DNA from: Amphiura filiformis
Taxonomy: Eukaryota; Echinodermata; Ophiuroidea; Amphilepidida; Amphiuridae
Assembly: GCF_039555335.1 (NCBI RefSeq)
Contig: NC_092628.1
Location: 77,750,713 to 77,814,712, forward strand
DNA length: 64,000 bases
Reading direction: 5' to 3'
The notes below the pieces were generated by a model that did not search any database, was not told the DNA's origin, and was given only the letters and a program-made list of their open reading frames with translations. The translations under genes and the position numbers were made by a program. Shown piece by piece: positions 48,376-61,144 of the stretch; within the stretch, counting starts at the first letter, position 1; each line of letters begins with the position of its first letter.

Positions 48376-48656
48376 ACAAATGGGCAGATTTTGTTTTTGG
48401 GTGGTATTTTTCGTGGCCAGTAGGACAAATTACATACATTAATTATAATAAAAATACACGTAAGAACAATATTTGATTGAAATAGTTTAAGCAAAATCTA
48501 ATAATATACATTGTAAAATAACATGAAAAAATTGAGTGTAAAAGTTATTAAAAAGAATTTTATGAAATATTGCACTCTTAACATGTATAACAATAATACG
48601 GTATGCAGCAAAAATCCGGGTGGCAAAGGAAAATCACTAATTATCTATTAAGAAGA

Positions 48657-49250
48657 TCAACAACAACAAAAGAAAAAAAAACACCAGTTAGTCCTGCTCC
48701 GAAACGGTGACAAATTACTACTATGACACTCCTTCTTGACACTTGTGTGATTGGTTTTGGCCCTCCTATCAGAGGGTGTCAAATTTGTAAATTTCAAGTG
48801 CATCACTATACGATAAATAGTGCCGACCCAGGATTGTTCTGCACACACGTTTATGAATGGCCTCAATTTATTTACGCTGTTTAGCTGAAATACCCGAATG
48901 CCACACCACATCAGTGTACTCAAGAATGGGCCTGACATATCCACTATACGCGACATTGACCTCTTGGGTGGAAATCCAAAGCGTTTTAGGGTTCGTAGCA
49001 TAAACAAACGGGAAATTGCCTTTTTTTCAACATAGTGTCCATCTGGACATTCCATTTAAGGTTCCTCTGTTGCCATAACCTCAGTGATGTAAGATAGTGG
49101 TTGCGGGCCCAATTCTTAAGTCACGATGCGGTGGCAATAGAAAAAGTAATCTGCAAAGCTTTCCACTTGGGATTCAATCTCAGGTGGCTGTCACTAGTCC
49201 ACTCTGACATGTCTGAGAAATGATCAAGATCAGCCTGAAGTGAACTAGTT
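48657..49250 (-). pseudogene. Jockey/CR1-type LINE reverse transcriptase fragment
   Basis: On the minus strand the blocks LQADLDHFSDMSEW, LRLNPKW, NLKWNVQMDTMLKK, SRLFMLRTLKRFGFPPK, (other frame) SGYVRPILEY with VVWHSG, and LTPSDRRAK follow the order of the C-terminal RT region of Jockey/CR1-type LINEs. Several frameshifts are present. The fragment lies between the 3' end of gene D and the 5' flank of gene C. Confidence 0.7.
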
Positions 49251-49336
49251 CAACCACCGGAATTCACAGGTACTGCAACCATTTTCAGCCACTGATTAGT
49301 TTCAAAAAATAGTTGTCCAGTACATCCTTCATATGT

Positions 49337-52300
49337 TCACAACCACCGTTCTGTGAACAGTTTCCATGAATTGTTTAGTATCTCCATTTCATGTTCATAT
49401 TCTCGCGCACTTCCTGTAACAATTATTGTAAGCAGAGCGCCAGTGATAACAACAGTGGCTGTGGAAAATATTACCAACAGATATCTATCTACAACGAGAG
49501 CCACTAACTTCCAATCGTAGCGATTCCTTTTCTCGTGCTCCATTTGGTCATCAAAAATGTTTGATGACAGCTTCTCACTTTCTGTGTCAGCAGGCTTCGT
49601 TTCGAAGTGATGAGGGCTTGCCTTGATAGCATGCAGGCACACAAGGCGTGGTAATTTCTGCAATAATAACCAATCCACCCATCCTGGAACTGGTCTCCGG
49701 GAGATACCATTCATGTGTATCACAAGGATGGTTCCAACAACAGATGAACTTACTATTGCTATCATTGATAAAAAGAAAGAGCCTGAAGGAAAGCAAACAA
49801 TAAAAAAATATATTTTCCCCTGTGTGCAAGATGAATTTCAAAAGATTCGTGAATTCTAATTTATGGTGGTAGTTTTAGCAAATGGTATGATTTACATTTT
49901 AATTCATATGCATATTGTATTATGATCTTACGCAAAATCCCAATTTCAAATTTCAAAACGCATGCCCATTGATGCGAATGCAGAGTTTACGATAACGGGA
50001 ATTTCCTTCTATTGATAACCTTCAAACATGTTGGAGTTTAGGCAGTTTAAAAATATTGTTATAGTGTGTTTTCATACAAAACTTTTTAAACGTTTTCATG
50101 ACCTATATATAATTTGACATTTAATGTTATCAAAACGTTTTTACCTAAACCAAAACCCAAAATATTACTTGTTTAAAACGTTTTTTAAGGTTGATTAAGT
50201 GAAAAGGAAGGACTAAGTTGACTACCTACCAATAATAGGTGATTCTGCTCCACTTGGAGGCATATTATCAGAAATGATCTGCTGAAATACAACTAGTGCC
50301 AGCAGGTTGGTGATGCATAGTGTCACTTTTTCCCCGCTATCAGGTGGAAGGTAAAATACCATAAGTGACAGAACCGAAAGAAGAAAGACTGGGATGATCA
50401 GATATTTGATGTAAAAACCTGGTCGCCGTTTAAATATCAGCCGGTATTGGACTTCGTAGAAAGGAAAGTCGCAACATGAAAAATACGTTGTCATTTGTTT
50501 CTTGTTAGTGGCGACCATGTCCCATACGCCGTTTTCCACGTATCTGGATCGATGAAATATGAATTATTGGAAGCATTTCAGAATGAAATGGTTATCAGTG
50601 TTTGGATTTAAAACTTGTATTTTTGTCAAACTTAGTATTAAGAAATATTGAAGACGGTCCAAATGTGCCAGGATGCGGAAAATGTTAACGTAAGGGTTTT
50701 TTGTCTCTCTAATAATAGCACCAAAAAGGCGCACTCATAGTAACGTCATTTGGATGCTAGTGACACTAATTTTGGTGCCCGGTTTTGGTGTCACTGGGTA
50801 CCAAATAAGTCAATCAAGTAACAACCATGCCGATTAAAAAAAGCCATAAAACGCCCCAGAGTCTTGTAGTTTCATAATGCGCTTTGTAAACTTACCTGTT
50901 TTGATTAGCGTCTTTTCCGGTTTCTGGTATTAGCTCAAGTTCTTTACCAGTATATCCAAATGAACCAAACGTCATATCACACACCTGAATATCATAGGGA
51001 AACCACGTGACTCGTATAGCACAACCACTAACGAACATAGTTGTAACAAACCACGTGAGGTGGCCTGTGGATGTAACGTATACTACCGTGTCTGATTTGA
51101 ATCTTTGGAAGAACAAATCAACACTGAAAAAAAAGACAGGAAAAAAAAAGACAATTGTATAGTACTTGATGATATCAAAATATCTCTGTCATCACAGAGA
51201 ATTGATTCCCACCAACCATGCCAAGTAGAGATCGCCCGATATCTTTTAAAGCATCTTGACGAACCATCCAAAACAGACAGTGGGTCGCAAAAGGGACTCT
51301 TGGAATTGAGAATTGTGCATGGTGGACAATCCCCCAGAACTCTTGCTCCATGTTGCCCCGTAAAAAACCCTAAAATTCACTTAGCATAAAAATATTTAAA
51401 ATATTACAATTCTGGGATTTTAGGACTGTTTATTGGTTACATTCACGAAATGATGTCACAGCATGGAGGCATATCGCTGTACTGTAGAGTTTGGTATGGT
51501 TTACTTCATGTTCAACTACCAAAAAAATGGTGGTTTTAGGGTAGAATATATCATAAAATAGTGTTTTGAATGAATGATGATGTTTTAACAATGAGAAAAT
51601 GACTAATTCTTAGGTACCTTTTAACACATAAAAAATAGGAACTTGATTTAGTAGTGTGATCCCTATAGCTCGTACATGACGATAACTGATTGTTACTTCA
51701 ATCATTTATATTTGAGACTTACTTTTCGTAAAATGTGATGTCTGGTTTCCATACCGCGTCTGAAGGCAGATAAATATCACTGGTTCCATTGTATTCAGCT
51801 GGATCCCATGTTAGAAACTCGTCGGTCCAAACCTAATAAGTGAACAGAACATTATTCGTTGATAATCAAAAATTACCCGAGTTTTTTAAAATAATATTTA
51901 TTTATATTTTATCCCAATGGTGTAAGAGCTTACATTATACAATAGCATTGACAGTGTAGTATTGTAGCATTAACATTAACATTATACTAGGGGCGGTCAA
52001 TAAGTTCGTAGAACAAGGTACTTGAAAGATGACTAAACGTCTTTTTATTTCGCTCTTTAACATGGTCACTGCATACCTTAATTCACCCGCCGCAATTTTT
52101 ATTGACACCTTCTATATCAACAAAATGGAGGTCTTCTGACTGCTCCATGAGCCACTCTTCAGAGAAGGCTCACCAGCATTGATCACCCCAAACTTGATAT
52201 TATGAAGGTAAGACTTAAAATTTTAAAATTGATTCCACTAACTAGAGGCCATGGCTGGACCACAATATGGTTGATTTAATGAAATAACCCCTCTGTCGTA

Positions 52301-55300
52301 AATGGCAGCTTGACAAACTGAGAAAAGGGTATAGGACACAATTCGAGAACAGCCCCCATTCCTACCACCAACCTTCTTTACTTGATGGATTTAACTGGTC
52401 TCGGTCCTCATTCTAAGTGTATAGAAGGCGTGGACCTGATTGTGTCAACTGGTATCAATTTTGTGCATGGCGATTCTGGGACCTCCATGTTGAAGACCTA
52501 AATGTTAAATGATTTATGTTGAAAACAATTTCATCAGAGATGTCATATTTTGTGGCTATCTCATCTATCTTGTTTGGTTCTTTATTAATTATCAATGCCA
52601 CAGTACCAGCACATATATCATAAGTGGTGATGTCAGCAAGTCTTTTGGACCTTATATGATCTTCAAGGACGCTCATTCCATTCTTGAACTCTTAGGACCA
52701 TTTCGTTGCTGTTGAATATCAAAGATTTTATCACCACTTACAGCAACTGTACATTGTTAAATTTCATTTGAGTTTTCATCACCGTAGGGAGAAATTTTCA
52801 TGGTGACCCTGTGTTCACTTCTGGTAGTACCTGTGAATTCATGGAGGTAGGCTTACTCTGAAGAGTGTCCTGCCCACAAACAGTGATAATATTTTGGCTT
52901 TAATGTTTGGAAGTAACAAGCTTTCAAATGGGACCAAATTCAATAACGTGTGACAAAGTCGCATACCTTGTTCTACGAACTTTTTGACCGCCCTCGTATT
53001 AATGATTAATGATAAACAAAATTTACACGAGTTTACTTCCAATAACGTTAATTTCTACTTAATCAAATTCCAAAGGCGTAATTAGAGTTTACAAATTACA
53101 TAGAGTGAATGAGACAACATTTTTGATGCGCTGTACAACAGATAAAAAGTACAAAAGTAATCATTTTTGCTAAGTTAAAATACATCGAGATATAATATCT
53201 ATTATCCAATGCACAAGAATATCATCATTCAAAAACATCATTAATAACAATATAATTTATAAAATACAAGTACATTGTTATATTAAAAGCGAAAACCAAA
53301 CGTTGGATAAGGCAAATAAGAGAATTATTATATAGCTAGTAATAAATACAAAACGATACTAATGCATATAATATTAAACAAATGAATTTTAATTAGGTAC
53401 GGCAGTGGCATTGCAAATGGAGGCCAGTCTGAATGCATGACATGGAGTATTAATTGTGCGTAGACTTCTCTGTAGTCCACTAGATCATCGTGCATTCTCT
53501 AGCTATTATATTTATACATAACCCCCGATTTGTATTAATTTGTGCAAACATTTGTGATTTATCAATTGCAATTTCAACTGAATGCGTTCTCCATGATTAT
53601 GGCCATGGCATTTCATGTGTGCGGTCTGGGTTTAGGAAGAGTCTGTGTTGAAGAAAGATTTTTGCGGGAGGAACATTATCTTAAAAATAAATGTGCAGCT
53701 CCGATTATGTTTTATTTTGCATTTAGTTCGTTAGTAGTTCGTTATCGTTATAGAGAAGGTTATACAAGCAAAAAGTATTATAATCAAAATTGTTGGTACT
53801 TACAAGTTTAAACCAGGTGTCCATGACAAAATACTGATTTTTGATATCCTGCAATCAATTGAATCAATTTCAAACAACAATCATGACTTCTATGGCAGGA
53901 CACATTTTTAAATCAATTTACATTATGAATTGATATCAATATTATAAATAGTACCATAACTACGTGCAATGAAAATTTGGTTTAGTAATGAAAATACATA
54001 CTTTTTATAATTTAATATAATAAATCAATTTTCCATTTTGTTGATCGAATAATAACAAAGCCCATGTTATTGTAGCACTCGTACGATGGGCAAAAGGAAA
54101 ATTACACACCTCACTATCGCGCAACACCTGTCAATACATGCAATGAATCAAATCTAACACACACGTTCGAAATATGGGGATAAATGTATAAGAAACAAGA
54201 AATAATAATATTAACAGGATTAATATTATTATAGATATTTGTTTTCAAATATATTCAAAGAAATGGGATCTTATTTCAAGGGGTAAAGACGACTTAATGT
54301 TTCCGTGACGTCGTTTCAAATTATCTTCTACTATCCTTTTCTGTGCAATTCATTATGGCAAGTAACTTTCACATAAATACCTACCATTTCGACAAGATTG
54401 TTGAACAGTGGACGAACTGTGACCTTAGTTGGCGTAGAGGCGTCTTTCACTGGCCTGATGACCACATCTCCATAATTCGACATCAAGTGATTTCTTAACA
54501 GCTGATGAGGTGATCCCTCACAATCTGAGGATTAAGGATTATGGAAAGTAATTGACATGAAAGTTACTTTTACACATATGCAGTTACTACCTCCAGTGTG
54601 CATTCTTGAAATTGTTTCTAGTTCTCATCGACAGATCTTGCGTTAGATTCCTTTTTAAAAATCTATTACGTTTGTCATTCCTCATCAATTCCCGCCTTGG
54701 TTTGGCATCACTGAAAGCCAAATTGGAGTCATGGTGACTCTAAAAGCAGAGTCCAGCCACTCTGTGACTCTATGTCTAAAATGACTCCATATTGGGAGTC
54801 ATCTGACTCTCTTGAAGAGTCATAATTTGTTGACGCTAAATAGTCTACAAAGGAGTCATTTGATGACTCTACACAGGAGTCTTTTGATGATAACTCTACA
54901 CAGGATTCATTTGACTCACAATATGGAGTCATTTTAGACATAGAGATGGGTTTTGGGGTTTTAGGATGAGTCTGATCAGGGATTGGTTTTGGATTTGGTT
55001 CAACATCACTCAATAACAGTATCTAAACTGCAGTATCATTATCCAACTGCTTATCTGCTTATTATTGAGATTTTGGTGGGCTGGATCATATGATATCCTT
55101 AGTAAGGAATCTACTCGTCACTTGGGTCAAACGATGTAATTGCTTTGTTTACTTGCACGCCTGTAAATGAATCACTTCGCATTATTGACACTCGCCTGAG
55201 AAACGACACCACCCTTAATGTACGCACTCAACTCAATGTTGATCAGTTGATGGTCGATTACCCTTATTATCAATTACCATTCTAATTGATTAGAATTTTT

Positions 55301-58300
55301 ACTACGGGTCGTGGCATCAAATAACCCGCAAAACGGCCTTTTATTATTCTAATAAATTTAGTATCAATTAATTGAAAGTTGTAATATGTTCAGCCGTATG
55401 CATTTAGGACAATTTCCAAGCTCTCTTTAGGCATGTTATATGTCCGTGATGCAAGTAAATGAATTTGTCCAATTACATATCACTAAAATAGGGATGATCA
55501 AAACTATACTATTGTGGTTTTTTTTCATTTTTATTCACCTGTACTTGGGCCTAGTGGAAAGGAAAAAAGAACATACAGACATGGTCCACCAGACCCCATC
55601 TTAATTACGGTAACCAAGATAGATACAAAGATGCAATCAGAGTGTGACAATGCTATTTAAATACTGCCCCACCAAGACAACGGGACCCAACGGATACCAC
55701 TGTTAATAAGAGCATATGCTGCACACTACCAAGAGTGATGAAAAAGGCAAGCAAAAACAAGGAGAGGTAGTCCAGCAAAGGCAAGAAGGAAAAAATATAA
55801 AAGAACTAAACACAAAGGGTACCGTTGCCCCCCCCCCCATGGGTGGGCAGAATAAGCACCATAGTATACTAAGATGAAACAAATAATGTTAGTTACAAGT
55901 GTATCAATACAAAATAGATCAGGGATTTTCTACATAAAAACAAACACGCCCCTCAACACACCCACCCACCCACCCATCCCCCAAACACACATACATGTAG
56001 GACAAGTGACAAAACAAACCACAAATAACTTTCCCATATATATCACAGCACAATTAACATGGTCACAGTACAAAACATGATCCACCAATGAACTGATTAA
56101 TGAAAATCGCATCCCATTAAAAACCAAGATCAAAGGAAAATTTCTTAAAATGATTACCCAGTTTTCCCTTCCTTTCTGCAATTTTATATTCTGTGCCAAA
56201 TTTAACTTTCACCATGTTCTTGTAAGCCTGAAAACTAGGGTTGACATCCTGAAATTTGCATCTATGAATATAATATTTCAAACATAAAACAAGAAAGTTG
56301 ATGGCATTTTTATGTTCAGATTTCTCAACATCCAAACCAAACATTTTCTGAAAATTTGAGAATCAAAAACACTCCCCGGTTTTACTTTCAATCAAGGAAC
56401 TCAAGCCATCCCACAAACAAGTAATTTTTTCACATTCGCAAAACAAATGCACCAGGGTCTCATCATTTTTTTGACAGAAACAACAAAATGGTGAATCACT
56501 TCTACTAATCTTATGAAGAAATTTATTAGTACAAATAGCTCTATGAAAAACCTTTAAGTAAAATGCTCTCATTTGAGTTTCAATACTGCAAGTAAAGTTG
56601 TTGTATTTTATTCCACTCAACATCATCTTCACGATTCAAGGCATCAATCCAAAATAATTCGGTGTTTATAGGGCTGTACTTTATACTATTGTGTTTTGAA
56701 AGGTAAGCTGTATATACCTGACAGTATCATGTACATATGGTATATCCCAATTAGGAATTCTAAAAAGTCAACTTTAAAATGTTGTTGTGTATAAAGTAGT
56801 ATTTAATATGTATAAACCAAAACACATAAATGTTTATAAAATTAAACTTGTCTTCAAATAAAACCATTTGACGAACATTACGACGTATTCAATTCACTGC
56901 AACCATGGCAATCATAGTCACGCAATGTTTTTCCGAGAACACTGCAAATTTATAGAGGAAAGCATTTTTAAACTTTGGTGTCTCTTTTACGTTTTGAAAC
57001 TTTTTTAGTAGATGCAATAAGCTTACATACTACCATGACTACAGATATGAATGCATGTAATGATGGTCCGGAACTAAAACAAAGAGTTGAGACTTCTAGT
57101 TTCTTGACAATATGTGACGTGTTATTAAAATACAAAGAGATTACTAATTTCTACAGACCATGTCAGATATATGCAAGTGCATGTATTGTAAAATGTACAG
57201 ATGTATGTATACTCCTGTATGTACATGGGTAACTGGATCAAAATAAGTTCTCAAAATCAATATAGCAAGGCTCCAAAAAGGTTTATAAAAAACGTTACGC
57301 CTATCATTGCTTTTGCATTTCAAACTGTCTCTAACACAAAATGTGCTTGCTTACAGGAATTATACAACGAATTTGCCTCATTCATTGAAAATCAGGTAAT
57401 CGTGTCGCTTACGTGCATATCATTATATCCTCATAGCTATAATTTCGATTCACGTCACGTGTAATCAGATATGCAATTTAGCATATCATTCTAAAAAGCA
57501 TTTGAGTTTCACTATTACCGCCATGGGATAGGCTAATTTAAGCCAATACGAAGTCAATTGGCCGGAGGTTGTAACACATGGGTATATATTTTTAGGTTAG
57601 CTTAACTAACTCTATCTAACCTAACTCTATTAGACTCTGATATCAGTCAAAGTGATATTTCGAGATGAGCATTTCCACGTCTGTTAATAGCTATAACATA
57701 TCACATCAAAGTTTTCTTGGTTCACCCACTACTACAGGAAACAGTAGAAGATATTATATATTCACCACTTACCTGGAATGTGAGACAAAATGAAGAAGGC
57801 CAATTTAAACATTGAAGAAACATTTGTTAGTCCGAGAAAGGCATCTGCAGAAGTATATGAGCAAAAATACTTTGTAAATAATAATAATAATAAATAGATA
57901 AATATAGATAAATAAATAAATTAGATAAACTTTTACTATCGACCGTTGAAACGATTGTTGCACTAGCTATATAGTGTGGGTAATAAGCCTCATTATTTAT
58001 AGCCTGAAGTACAAGAGTACAAGAGTAAAGAGTGTCAGGTCTACATTCATCTTTTGATTGTGTAATGCCTACGAAGTACCGTGGAAAAACCACCTTGAAA
58101 ATTGAACGAAGATGCGTATATCCTTTTTAGATGAAGAAGCAGAAAAATTCTTTTGATGTCATGAAAGTATCTGCAACTGGAGAGGGATGGTTCCCGGGAC
58201 CAAAGCGCTCAACCCACCACCGCCCGTCCCAAGTCGAGGACAGTCTCAGCAGACTGGAAGAACTGGCAACAGGATATACATGAAGTATAAGTCTGGCCTT

Positions 58301-59288
58301 CTTCAATAGTCAAGCAGAGCTGATAAAAATGGTACAGAATGGACAAAGAATATAAAAAAACCCAAGAAAACAAATACAAAAGTGCTTAGATTGTGTTAAA
58401 AACCACACCAATGTATTCGTCAGGTCATGACAATTCAAGAAAAATATACTTTAACCAATCTGTGAGGTACCGTTTTTGTGGTAATAGGAATAAGGTCAAA
58501 TGTCAATTTTTTATAATAATATATAAATAAATATACTGACTCCTATTTTAAATAAAATTAAATACTTTTTAATATAAATCAAAAAATATTTGACGAAATG
58601 TACACTTGTACACAAATTATAGCGTCACACGTCATTGCGTTTAGTCACAATGGTTCATTATGTAACAACAAAGAGACCGTTTTATACAGTGTTAAAAGTT
58701 GCATCTGAGTCCATAAGAGTCGACTCTCAAACAATACATCCAGTAGGCCAGGTCGTGTGTTTCTTTTCTTACACAATGAATCATTGTGACTGAAAACAAT
58801 GATGTGTGACGCTATAAATTGGTCCACATGTGTAAAACAAGTAAAATAGTTTTCGACTTAAATTTTAAAAAGTATTAGGAGGAACTTATAAGTACCCCAA
58901 ACAATTTATATGCCTGGTACTTTTGTCCACTCTATCCCCTTAATTTGCTCATACCCTGTCTGACTATATACAAAAACCATTGATACAGATCAAGCCAGTA
59001 GCCATGGTTTTCAATCTCCGAAACAATGGAAACATTTTGATTTCATGATAAACCACTAAATATTTAATATAATTTAGATGTTTCATATTTTATACAATAA
59101 TGAGCTTTTAATTATGATTTATTTCTTATAAGTTATTGTTCTGCTGTGGTAGTAATATATCGCCGAATAATATAATTAGTGTCAGTACAGAGATACGTGC
59201 AAAGCATTCAAAAATCAACCTTAAGTAAACCAAATAATAATCCACGAAGTATGAATTTCTTACCTTTATTGTTGAACATTGCTGTCAT
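49337..59288 (-). CDS. nAChR alpha-like subunit (gene D), paralogue of C
   Basis: Exons in gene order are 59264-59288 (possible N-terminus), 57773-57844, 54385-54524, 53804-53848, 51723-51832, 50896-51123, 50230-50543 and 49337-49782 (TGA). Every exon has the same length as in gene C, and the product from the ATG at 57812 is also 440 residues. Cys-loop, vicinal cysteines (YFSCCDFPFY), M2 (GEKVTLCITNLL) and M4 are intact; loop B again has phenylalanine (GSFGYTG). Differences from C are scattered, for example RRPGFY against RQPDFY before M1. Introns and 5' flank are colinear with C apart from insertions, so this is a recent tandem duplicate that still looks functional. Confidence 0.9.
51987..52996 (-). 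mobile_element. Mariner-family element, degraded
   Basis: Terminal inverted repeats of about 35 bases (ctaggggcggtcaataagtt / aactttttgaccgccctcg, each continuing into cgtagaacaaggta) are flanked by TA dinucleotides (51985-51986 and 52997-52998). On the minus strand 52480-52676 encodes a mariner-type helix-turn-helix stretch (RSKRLADITTYDIC, then KIDEIATKYDIS). The 1010-base length is below the roughly 1.3 kb of a full element, and no full transposase frame remains. It is in a gene D intron; the same place in gene C lacks it. Confidence 0.8.
54725..54945. repeat. GAGTC/GACTC-rich repeat region (gene D copy)
   Basis: Equivalent of 40874-41105. The second part seen in gene C (41345-41550) and about 1.3 kb around it are absent here, the sequence joining directly to atgggttttggggttttagg. 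Confidence 0.75.
55505..56693 (-). mobile_element. L1-like LINE, 5'-truncated insertion
   Basis: Direct 12-base repeats tatactattgtg flank the insert (55505-55516 and 56682-56693). An A-tail (a T-run on the plus strand at 55518-55526) lies at the 3' end. Gene C shows the single uninterrupted site at 43084-43095. The insert encodes the C-terminal end of an L1-type ORF2 on the minus strand. Confidence 0.85.
56120..56632 (-). pseudogene. L1-type ORF2 C-terminal region
   Basis: Translation of 56363-56632 gives FYLKVFHRAICTNKFLHK with a Cys-rich motif (FCCFCQKNDETLVHLFCEC) typical of the segment after the RT domain. A frame change near 56350 leads to 56117-56344 with LVLCLKYYIHRCKFQ and HFKKFSFDLGF before a stop. 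No RT or endonuclease domain is present, so it is dead on arrival. Confidence 0.75.
58605..58840. repeat. MITE with ~60-bp terminal inverted repeats (D copy)
   Basis: Counterpart of 45098-45385, with a shorter interior. Confidence 0.7.
59264..59288 (-). CDS. Upstream exon of gene D (5' UTR or N-terminal coding)
   Basis: Counterpart of 45802-45826. It reads MTAMFNNK, then joins in frame to DAFLGLTNVSS before the inner ATG at 57812. It is open in both paralogues, but coding status is unproven. Confidence 0.45.
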
Positions 59289-59289
59289 C

Positions 59290-61140
59290 CTTGCTTATAA
59301 CACCGATATGATAGAGTAACGTATTCCGAATAAAAACATTTAATGGGCATTTAATAATGTGGCTAGTAATTCCAATTTAATATCAAGACCATTTATCAAT
59401 AGATCTTTTACCTTATGCTTTAAATCATGAAGCTAAAAGCACTTTGTTTCCATTTGAATAAGTCAATCAGTGCTGGATGATCAGCTCAAATAAAGAAATA
59501 AAAAAATGCTTTTAGTCTTTCCACGCCCATGCACGATCAACCAACATGACTAATAAACCAATGGACCTTCATAACTGAGAGTAAAAAGTAATAAATTTCT
59601 TGACAAAACATATACACAGTAGTTTTCTTTCAATTGATATAAATAGTTCTTAATAAAAACATTCACTAGATGGAAATGTTTTGAAAACAAATTTTAGAAC
59701 TTGGCGTGATCATGAGCCATTAGCATAATAATAACATATGATTAGTTTCATGCAATGCTTATGCAAGAGGCTCATCAATCTCTACGTGGATGCAGTTATT
59801 GTGAAGTAATAAAAGTAATGGACAGAACAGATAGACGATAATAATTAAATTTGTACTCAATTGATTGACAGAGTGTTAAGGTTAGGTTTATGGTTAGGGT
59901 GAGGGTTAGAGTAAGTGTAGGGTATGATACGTATTTTTAAATACTTATCATTCTTTTAACCTTACGAACCAACCCCAAGATTTTTTATCCGTCATAAAAA
60001 AAAATGCATGCATTTACGCCCAAACGACCTAAGCTAATCGTAGATCCATCCTTTGCGCTCATGTGAGTGATAAAATGTTTACCGCAGCACCTTACCCGGA
60101 GGTAGGACCGGCCATCAACGATTACCATGGGGGGGGGGGATGGTGAGGCCCACCATTGGTTTCTACAGTAAAATCAATGATTTTCATTTCGTTCTTGTGA
60201 AATTATTTCAAGAGCTACTGACTTTTTACTTGTTAAAAATACAGTAGTCAATTCCTTTGTTTTTAGGATAAAATTCGGTGAAAATCTCATTTTTGTAGAA
60301 TTTTTAGCCGAAAGTCAATTTTGCTTATACTTATATTTGTACATAGCGAGAATTTCTTAAATTTCCATGTGCGCCCTCACATTATGACATCATAGAAACA
60401 TAATATGGGGAATGTTTTTACTTATTTTGGTATCACTGGATAGAGGAGACCCATAGCTATACATTAGTATCAAATATAAAGGTATATGGCGTAGTCCATA
60501 TTACAAAATATGGCTCAGTAGTTCTAGGGTTAACTTTAAGGGATCGGATAGCAACGTTTGCACAGAATTTTTATAGGACATTAGAGCACAACAGACACAT
60601 CAAATTGCATTCTGAATTCGAGGAATGTCCTTCTGATATCAAATAATTTTTATTTTTTGAAATTCGCGATGTAATACAAACTATGTCAAATTATTAAAAA
60701 TTTATATTTTTTATATTTAACAGTCCTCAAAGTAAACTTTCTAATCGAGGCATTTAACAGCATTGATTCATTTTATCGCAAGGATACCTATTAGTTTCTC
60801 GCTTGAAGCTCTGAAAATACTGGTCTTATGCTACATTTGCTGGTAGGTCATTTCAAATGCCTGTTTTCTGTGAGAAACAAAGTTAACTGGAACACAAGAG
60901 ATCTGGTGCTTCCAACATGCGATGGAATAGAAAGGAAACGGCCCAACGGCTGAATGTGGTTGGACTTGGAGGTAGGGTTAATATCAGGGATGCCTACGTG
61001 TCACCGCTGGTAAACAATGATTACACCATTTACTAGTAGCTTTGAAATAGATAGCACTATCAGTAAAAATCCATTAGCAAATGGTTTCTATGGCCAAATG
61101 TAGCGTAGACACAAATCCGACCAATTATTTGACCTCTGAT
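59290..61140. other. 5' flank of gene D, duplicate of gene C flank
   Basis: Colinear with about 45830-47640. No gene is seen. A telomere-like patch sits at 59874-59930, and the dispersed repeat is at about 60540-60650. Confidence 0.6.
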
Positions 61141-61144
61141 TTAA

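Noticed and set aside
52509-52715. Plus-strand open frame inside the mariner element
   Set aside because: It is the antisense of the transposase remnant on the minus strand.
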